From contig JAJZFE010000225.1 of the NCBI GenBank assembly GCA_021798655.1, positions 1 to 7,657 of the forward strand: a stretch of DNA of 7,657 bases. The letters are read 5' to 3'. The stretch comes from Acidobacteriota bacterium. GTDB lineage: Bacteria > Acidobacteriota > Terriglobia > Terriglobales > Acidobacteriaceae. Both the position numbers and the translations under genes were made by a program. This document shows positions 1 through 7,657 of the stretch, piece by piece. Each line of letters starts with the position of its first letter. Within the stretch, counting starts at the first letter, position 1. The notes under the pieces were generated by a model, which did no database searches, was not told the DNA's origin, and saw only the letters and a list, made by a program, of their open reading frames with translations.

Positions 1-503
1 TCCACCGCAATCGTCGTGTTCGACGGGTTGCCGCCCGCCGCCGCGGCCATCTGCTGCAACTGCTGCTGCAGGTCGTCCGGGTCATCGGCCAGCGCCTGCA
101 AACGGTCGCCGGAGATCGTCACCGTCGGCCCGCTCGACGTCGTGCTCGCACTCTCTGCACCCGCGCTCACGTCCACCTGCGTCTCCACCTCCGCCGGTGC
201 CAGCAGCACATCCAGCGCGCCGTGCGGCACCTTCACCGCAATCTCCTTCGTCGTAAACCCCGGCATCGCCACCGTCAACGTATGCGCGCCGTTGCTCAGG
301 CACGCAAAACGATACCTGCCGTCCGACCCGCTCTGCACCGCCGCACCGCCATCCACCGCAAGCGACGCGCCCGGAATCAGCGCCTGCGTCGTGTCCCGCA
401 CCGTGCCCGTCAACGCACTGCCGTGGCAGGCAGGCTCCGCCGTCTCCGCAAAGGCATGGGGGATCGCAAGCGCCAGCAGGCTGGCGGCAACAACAAACTT
501 CAT
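1..503 (-). CDS. Carboxypeptidase-regulatory-domain / TonB-receptor-like outer-membrane protein, N-terminal part
   Basis: This gene is open from the ATG at 503 to the left edge with no stop, giving 167 residues, so the C-terminus is missing. Residues 1-19 form a signal peptide (MK, hydrophobic core, cleavage likely after AFA). Residues about 28-103 look like a carboxypeptidase-regulatory beta-sandwich: the TGTVRD start, LIPGASLAV, SGSDGRYRF and the HTLTVAMPGF strand pattern. Cys26 and Cys68 could form a disulfide. From about residue 110 a Ser/Thr-rich stretch leads to VTISGDRLQAL, DDPDDL and NPSNTTIAVD, which resembles the start of the plug in acidobacterial Oar-like TonB-dependent receptors. 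Such proteins sit in the outer membrane; the substrate cannot be told from this part. The ATG at 503 is preferred over the one at 509 because AGGAG lies six bases before it, whereas the 509 ATG abuts that motif. The family call is by recognition; the barrel is not visible. Confidence 0.85.
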   Translation of the reverse strand, partial: MKFVVAASLLALAIPHAFAETAEPACHGSALTGTVRDTTQALIPGASLAVDGGAAVQSGSDGRYRFACLSNGAHTLTVAMPGFTTKEIAVKVPHGALDVLLAPAEVETQVDVSAGAESASTTSSGPTVTISGDRLQALADDPDDLQQQLQQMAAAAGGNPSNTTIAV

Positions 504-3500
504 GGTCATCTCCTGTTCAGGTCGTGCGGGCAGACATCGACCATCGCGTGCCAAAGCACGACCGCCGAACCCGCAGCTTGCATTCAACCGCTGTACGCAA
601 CTCCACAGACTGAAGTTCCCGCGAAAGGTTTCAACCTGCCTTATAACGGAGGCACAGACTCAACCCGCAAGACATCCTCCACCGACGGAATCGGATCGTA
701 AAACTGCCGCAGCATCAGATGGCAAAACTGCCGCGGGCGCCCCTTGACACGGCCGTTATAATGGAAGCAGTCGGAAGATTGCGCGGCGACGCCGGGCTCT
801 TCCAGACCCCCACGGCCCAGCGCCGTCGCAGCTACTTTTTTGACAATTCGACCTTCGTAACGCACCAAAGGCGGTACGAGCCTAACATCAATCTTGCGAA
901 GACTTTAGGCCCAAAACCCGGGGTGGGTACAAGTACCCCTACGCCGCCGAAGTCAGCGCCGCAAGCGCCTTCTCCAGGCTCGCCGGATCCTCCACGTTGC
1001 TGGTCGCCAGCGCACGGTCGATCTGCCGGTTCAGCCCGCAGAGCACCTTGCCCGGCCCGACCTCGAGGAACTGGTTCGCGCCGCTGGCCGCCAGCAGCTG
1101 GATGCACTCCACCCAGCGCACCGCGCCGGTCACCTGCCGCACCAGCGCCTCGCGGACCGCCGCGCCGCGCGTCATCAGCACAGCGTCCACATTGGCCGCC
1201 ACCGGGTAGGCCGGATCGTGAAACGCCACCGCCGCCAGCGCGTCGGCCAGCGCGTCCTGCGCCGGCTGCATCAGGCTGCAGTGGAAAGGCGCGCTCACCG
1301 GCAGCATCACCGCCTTCTTCGCTCCGGCCTCCAGGCACAGCGCTGCGGCCCGCTCCACCGCCGCCTGCGCGCCGGAGATCACCGTCTGCGTCGGCGAGTT
1401 CATGTTCGCCGGCGACACCGCTCCCGCGCTCGCCGCCTCCGCGCAGGCAGCCACGATCTGCTCCACCGGCAGCCCCAGGATCGCGGCCATCGCGCCCTGC
1501 CCCGCCGGCACGGCCGATTGCATAAACTGCCCACGGGCTCGCACCGTGCGCACCGCGTCGGCAAAGCTGAACGTCCCCGCCGCCACGTGCGCCGAGTACT
1601 CGCCCAGCGAGTGCCCCGCCGCAAATGCCGCCTTCAAACCGCGCGCAGCCAGCTCCGGCTCCAGCACGCGCAGCGCCGCGATCGACATGGTGAGAATCGC
1701 CGGCTGGGTGTGCTCGGTCAGCTTCAGCTGCTCCTCCGGCCCGTCGAAGATCAGCCGCGACAGCGCAAAGCCCAGCGCGTCGTCCGCCTCTTCAAACACC
1801 GCCCGCGCGGCCGGTGAAGCGTCATACAACGCGCGGCCCATGCCTACGCTCTGCGAGCCCTGGCCCGGAAAAAGAAGTGCGATCGTTGTCTGGTTTGAAG
1901 GCTCGGTATTCATCACCTAACAGTGTAGATGAGCCGCCGCTGCCGCACTACTCCAGCGTGCCGGTGATGAACTGCTGCTCCGCCTTCGCCGTTACCAGCG
2001 TGTACAACGCGAACTGCCGGCTGGACTGCGCACGCAGCTCCATCAGCAGGCTGGCACGATGGCCGCCGTCCGGATCGACCACATCCACCGGCCGCATCCA
2101 CGGCACGCGGTTCAGGTGCGTCGCATCGGTCACGCTGCTCAGCGCGACCTGCAGGTCGCCCGAGGGCAGCCGCTGCGCCACCAGCGTTGCGTACACAGGC
2201 CCCCCGGCCACCAGCGGCTGCTCGGCGGAAAAAACGAACGTCGGCAAGCCACCGTAGCTCAGCTCGTAGCCGCGAAGATCTTCGTTCGCGAGTGTGAGCG
2301 ACGGCGTTGCAGGTGGCTGCGGCTTCTTCGTCGCAGCGTGCTTCGCGGCTGTGCCTCCTGGCATCGGCTTGCTGGCAGCAGGCTTCGTGGCAAACGAAGG
2401 ACCGCTGTTCAGCACAGGAGCAGTAGCCGTAACCACCGCAGCCTCCAGTTTATTGCTGGTTAGATAGGATGCGACCATCGGCAACGCGAGCGCCTCAACG
2501 CCGCGCAGTGTCTCGGCGCGCTCCGCAGAGGACTCCCACGCGCGTGCAAAGACGTGCGGCTCGGCGATCAAAGCATCCGACACGGCGACCGCCTGGTGCA
2601 GACTCGGCGGCAGGCCCGTCAGCTGCTTCGGAACGAGTTGCTCGGCCGGCACGCCGCGATGCAGAGAGGGCCGGTCAGGATCATCGTTGAGCGAGGTGGC
2701 CAGCGGGATTACGCTGCCGCTGTCCTTCTGCTTCTTGGTCCGGCCGGTCTCCGGCTTCGGGTCGCGGTGCCGCAGCGTGGGCCGGTCGGGATCGTCGTCG
2801 GGTGCCGGATTCGCTGGCGCACTGCTGGTTGTCGTCTGCGTTGCGGTGCTCTTGTTGTTGCTCTTCGCACCGTTGCTGTCACTCTTCGCTGCGGCGCTGT
2901 CGTCCTCCGCACCGGCCCGCACGGCGAGGTGAGGCGCATCGTCATCGCCACCGTCCACCACGGAAGGCTGCACGGCCGAAGCGGTCAGCGTGTTCTTCTT
3001 CGGTGGCGCTGGCACTGCGAAGCGCCCGTAGCCATACCAGGCGCCAACCAGATTGTCGTCGGCAACGGAGCCGCGCGAGACCACGTCGCGGGCGTACTCC
3101 ACGTCGAAGAGGCCGAGGCTCTGGCCCGCGCGTTCGATCGAGTACTCGTCACCGGTCTCCAGCGTGAACGGAACCGGTCGCGCCAGGTACAGGTCGCCGT
3201 CTTCGAAGTGGCTGTTGATGAAGAGTGTCAAGGGAATCAGTCGCGCTGAGTCTGGCTTCTTCAGCTCGCCGGTCCACTCGTAGACGCCGATGGCACGGGT
3301 CACGCGTTCCGGCTTCTCAACCTTGTGCATCTGCGCGCACAGCGGCGAGGCCAGCACCAGAAGTGCAGCCAGGGTTCCAGCTCTTTTGATCGTGATCACT
3401 GCGCGCGTCTGCATCCTCACCAGTTTAGACGCCCTGCCGATTGCTTTGGACTACTTCTCGCTCAGTCTGCGGCAGCGTGGTCAGGCTGGCGGCTGCCAAA

Positions 3501-6500
3501 GCCGATAGCCTCCAGCAGATGGTGCCGCCAGCGCGGCAATGCCACGCGCAGTCTGTCGAAGAACAGGTAGATCACCGGCGTGGTGAAGAGCGTCAGGCAC
3601 TGGCTCACGATCAGGCCGCCGACGATGGCGATGCCCAGCGGCCGCCGCAACTCCGCGCCCGTGCCTGTGCCCAGGGCCAGCGGCAGTCCACCGAGCAGCG
3701 CAGCCATCGTGGTCATCAGGATAGGCCGGAAACGCAGCAGGCAGGCCTCATAGATCGCATCTCGTGGCGACTTGCCGTGCACGCGTTCCGCGATAAGAGC
3801 AAAGTCGATCATCATGATGGCGTTCTTCTTCACAATGCCGATGAGCAGAATGATGCCGATGATCGCAATGACGGAGAGTTCCACGTGGAACAGAATCAGC
3901 GCCAGCAGCGCGCCGACGCCGGCCGAAGGCAGCGTGGAGAGAATCGTCAGCGGATGGATGAAGCTCTCGTACAGAATGCCCAGCACGATATACACCGTGA
4001 CGATCGCCAGCACCACCAGCAGCGGTTCCGATGCAAACGATGCCTTGGCCGCCTCGGCTGTGCCCTGAAAGCCACCGGCGATGCTCTCCGGCATCCCGAT
4101 CTGTACGCGTGCGCGTTCAATGGCGACCGTTGCCTGCGAGAGCGAGACGTTCGGCGCAAGATTGAACGACAGCGTTGCCGCTGGCGTGAGTGACTGGTGA
4201 TTCACTGCGAGCGGTATACGCGTCTCTTCGAGATGCGTGATCGCGGACAGCGGCACCTCTGCTCCACTGGTCGACTTCACGTAAATCTTCTCCAGCGCGG
4301 CAGGGTCATTCTGGTACGGCTGATCGACCTCTTCCACCACGTGATACTGGTTCAGCGGCATGTAAGTCGTGGAGACCTGGCGCTGGCCGAAGGCATCGGA
4401 CAACGTTGAGTCGATGGCCAGAGCGGACACACCGAGACGCGACGCCGTGTCGCGATCGATGACCAGATTGGTCTCCAGGCCCTGGCTCTGCTGGTCCGAT
4501 GCTACGTCCGTCAGCTCGTGCAGCTGCTGCATGGCGGCAAGCATCTGCGGAGTCCACTTGTTCAGGTCGTCGTTGGAGTCCGCCGTCAACGTGTACTGAT
4601 ACTGCGTCGCTGTCGGCCGGCCGCCGATCGTCAACTCCTGCGCCGATTGCAGAAACAGCGTGACGCCCGGCACACTCGTCGTCTGCGGCCGCAGGCGGTC
4701 AATGATGGCATCCGGAGTGTCACCGAGCTTCTGTCGCGCAGACGCGGGCTTCAACACAACAAACAGGTTGGCCTGGTTCGATGAACTTCCACCAGGCCCG
4801 CCGCCGCCAAGGAAGCTCAAGGCAGAGTCCACCGAGCGATCATTCATCACGATGGTCATCATCTGCTTCATCTTGGCCTGCATGTTGTCGAAGCTGGTGT
4901 CCTGCTGTGCACGGATCTGGCCGGCGAGCCTGCCGGTGTCCTGCTGTGGAAAGAAGCCTTTGGGGATGAGCACGAAGAGATAGATGTTGAGCACGAACGT
5001 AAGCAGGAAGACGATGAGCGTGAGTCCCTGATGATTCAGAACCCAGCGCAGACCGCGTTCATACTCCTCGGTGAGACGCTTCAGGTGCCGCTCGCCCAAG
5101 CGGTAGAACCAGCCTTTAGCAACCTCTGCATGTGGCTTCAGAAACTTTGCCGAAAGCATCGGTGTGGTAGTGAGCGAGACTACCAGTGACACGGCGATGG
5201 CCACCGAGAGAGTGACCGCGAACTCACGAAAGAGGCGGCCGACGATACCGCCCATCAGCAGAATCGGTATAAAGACCGCGATAAGCGAGACGGACATGGA
5301 GACCACGGTAAAGCCGATCTCTCGGGCACCGAGCATTGCCGCTTCAAACGGTTGCATCCCCTCTTCGAGATATCGCGAGATGTTTTCAATCACGACGATC
5401 GCATCGTCGACGACGAAGCCGGTGGAGATTGTCAGCGCCATCAGGCTGAGGTTGTCCAGCGAGTAGTTCAACAGGTACATCACGCCAAAGGTGCCGAGCA
5501 GCGACAGCGGCACAGATACCGATGGAATCAGCGTGGCGCGCACCTCGCGCAGGAAGAAAAACACGACCAGCACGACAAGCAGTGTGCTGACGATCAGCGA
5601 CCGCGTGACATCGTGCACACTGGCCCGGATCATTGTGGTGCGGTCGAGCACGACGTGCATCTTCATGCTGGGCGGAATCGATGCCTGGAGCTGCGGCAGA
5701 ATCTTCAGGACATTGTCTACAGTCTCGATGACATTCGCGCCGGATGCTTTGAAGACCACCACCAGAATTGTCGGCCGAGTGTTCCAGTACCCTCCGGTGT
5801 GGATGTCCTCCACGCTGTCTTCAACGCGCGCGACGTCACCCAGTCGAACGATGCCGTGCTCATTGGCAGCGCCGACGGTTGAGATCGAGGTGTTGGAGAA
5901 GTTTTTCGCGCCGCTTGTGCTTGCAGCGGTGCCCTGTCCGCTTGCGCTGGCAGACGTAGTATCGGTCAGCGTGTTGGTGGCAGTTGTGGTGGACGGCGTA
6001 GCGGGAATATTGGATTGATTGCTGCCTGTCGAGGTGGTGGTTGAAGCCTGCTGACTGCTTACCGATGAGGCCTCGCTGGCCGGCAGCGCATTCGACGCCG
6101 CGGCGGACGAGACGGGCCCCTGGTTGGTCGCGATGATGAGCGGCGCATAGTCCGCGGCTCCGTGCAGTTGGTCGGTTGCGTAGAGCGCGATTCGATTCGA
6201 ATGTGGCCCCTGACCGTTGATGTAGCCCACAGGCTTCTCAACATTGTTGCCGCTGATGGCCGCACGCAACGCTTCCAGCCCGATCTTCTCATTCGTCAGA
6301 GCATTCGGATTCGCTTCAATGCGCACGGCGGGCTTGGCGGAACCGCCTGTGAACGTCTGCCCGACGCCCTGTACCTGCGCGATCTTCTGCGCCAGTATAG
6401 AGTCCGCTGCGTCGTACATCTGCCGTGTTGTCGCCGTGTCTGAGGTAAGAGTAAGGATGAGAATCGGCGCATCGGCAGGGTTGAGCTTGCGATACGTGGG

Positions 6501-7657
6501 GTTCATCGGGAGGTTCGACGGAAGCTGGGCGCGGGCCGCATTGATGGCGGCCTGCACGTCGCGGGCTGCACCGTCGATGTCGCGGTTCAGATCGAACTGC
6601 ATCGTGATCGCGGTCGCGCCCAGAGAGCTTGCAGAGGTCATCTGGTTCACGCCAGCGATACGTGAAAACTGTCGTTCCAGCGGTGTGGCGACCGAGGACG
6701 CCATCGTATTTGGATCTGCCCCGGGTAACGCGGCACCCACCGAGATCACAGGGAACTCCACCTGCGGCAAGGACGCGACGGGCAGTAACGTGTAAGCGAC
6801 TGAGCCCGCGATCAAGATTGCGAAGGACAGCAGGAAGGTTGCCACCGGGCGCTTGATGAATGGCGCAGAAAAGTTGACGCCGAGATTGTCCGCGCTATGG
6901 GCTTTGGCGTTGTCGAGTTGGGGCTCGTGACTGGACATCACCGGCCTCCGCCCACCTCTACCGTTGCGGGCCCGTGCTGGCCGCCGTGTAGATGCTCATA
7001 CAGTTCCTCGTCGGCCCTTGCCGTACCAAGGTACTTGCGGCCGACGCGATCGAAGAACAGATACACAACGGGAGTGGTGAAGAGCGTCAACACCTGGGAG
7101 ATAACGAGACCACCGATGATCGAAATGCCCAGTGGCCGCCGCAGCTCAGAGCCTGTACCCGTGCCAAGAGCCAGCGGCACGGCGCCGAGCAGCGCGGCCA
7201 TCGTTGTCATCATGATGGGGCGAAACCGCAGCAGGCACGCCTGATAGATTGCCTCGCGCGGGGTCATACCCTGCTCGCGTTCGGCTTCAAGAGCAAAATC
7301 GATCATCATGATGGCGTTCTTCTTCACGATGCCGATCAGAAGAATGATGCCGATCAATGCGATGACCGAGAGGTCAATGCGGAAGAGCAGCAGCGCAAGG
7401 ATCGCACCGACTCCTGCCGATGGTAGCGTCGAGAGAATCGTCACCGGATGGATGTAGCTTTCGTAAAGAACGCCGAGCACGATATATACGGTAATGAGCG
7501 CGGCGAGAATCAGAAGCGGCTCGTTCGCGAGTGAGGCCTGGAACGCTGCTGCCGTTCCTTGGAATGCAGTGTTCACGCTGACTGGGAAGTGTTCCGCAGC
7601 GACAGCATTGTTCACCGCAGTGACCGCATCGCCGATGGAGTATCCCGGCGCAAGGTT

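Overview
The window is GC-rich and every convincing gene lies on the minus strand, so the genes read from high to low coordinates. It most likely comes from an Acidobacteriota chromosome (Acidobacteriaceae / Terriglobia type). The strongest hint is the gene cut by the left edge. It encodes a secreted protein with a carboxypeptidase-regulatory-like domain followed by the start of a TonB-receptor-like plug with a DDPDDL segment, an Oar-like architecture that is abundant in that phylum. The taxonomic call is inference from gene style; there is no rRNA or other phylogenetic marker here.

Layout in reading order: (1) 7657-6938, the C-terminal 239 residues of an MdtB-like RND drug-efflux permease, cut by the right edge. 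(2) 6938-3462, a complete MdtC-like RND permease whose ATG shares one base with the previous stop codon. It carries an unusual Ser/Thr/Ala-rich insertion of about 88 residues in the periplasmic docking region. (3) 3420-1948, an exported protein of unknown function with a low-complexity centre and two copies of a DDPDRP motif. (4) 1913-939, fabD, malonyl-CoA:ACP transacylase, with its known catalytic motifs intact. (5) 938-504, a 435-base gap with nested hairpins, a direct repeat, promoter-like boxes and a structured leader. (6) 503-1, the N-terminal 167 residues of the TonB-receptor-like protein, which continues off the left edge.

Genes 1 to 4 are packed tightly (1-base overlap, then gaps of 41 and about 34 bases) with no visible terminator between them, so a single transcript is plausible. 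The two permeases would form a mixed inner-membrane pump of the MdtBC type, which needs a periplasmic adaptor and an outer-membrane channel. Neither is in the window, and the adaptor would be expected upstream, beyond 7657. FabD supplies malonyl-ACP for fatty-acid synthesis. The unknown exported protein lies between pump and FabD. The TonB-like gene has its own leader and ribosome binding site and is probably a separate unit.

I do not see a clearly new multi-gene system. The parts most worth a second look are the docking-domain insertion, the unknown exported protein, and the structured gap between fabD and the TonB-like gene.
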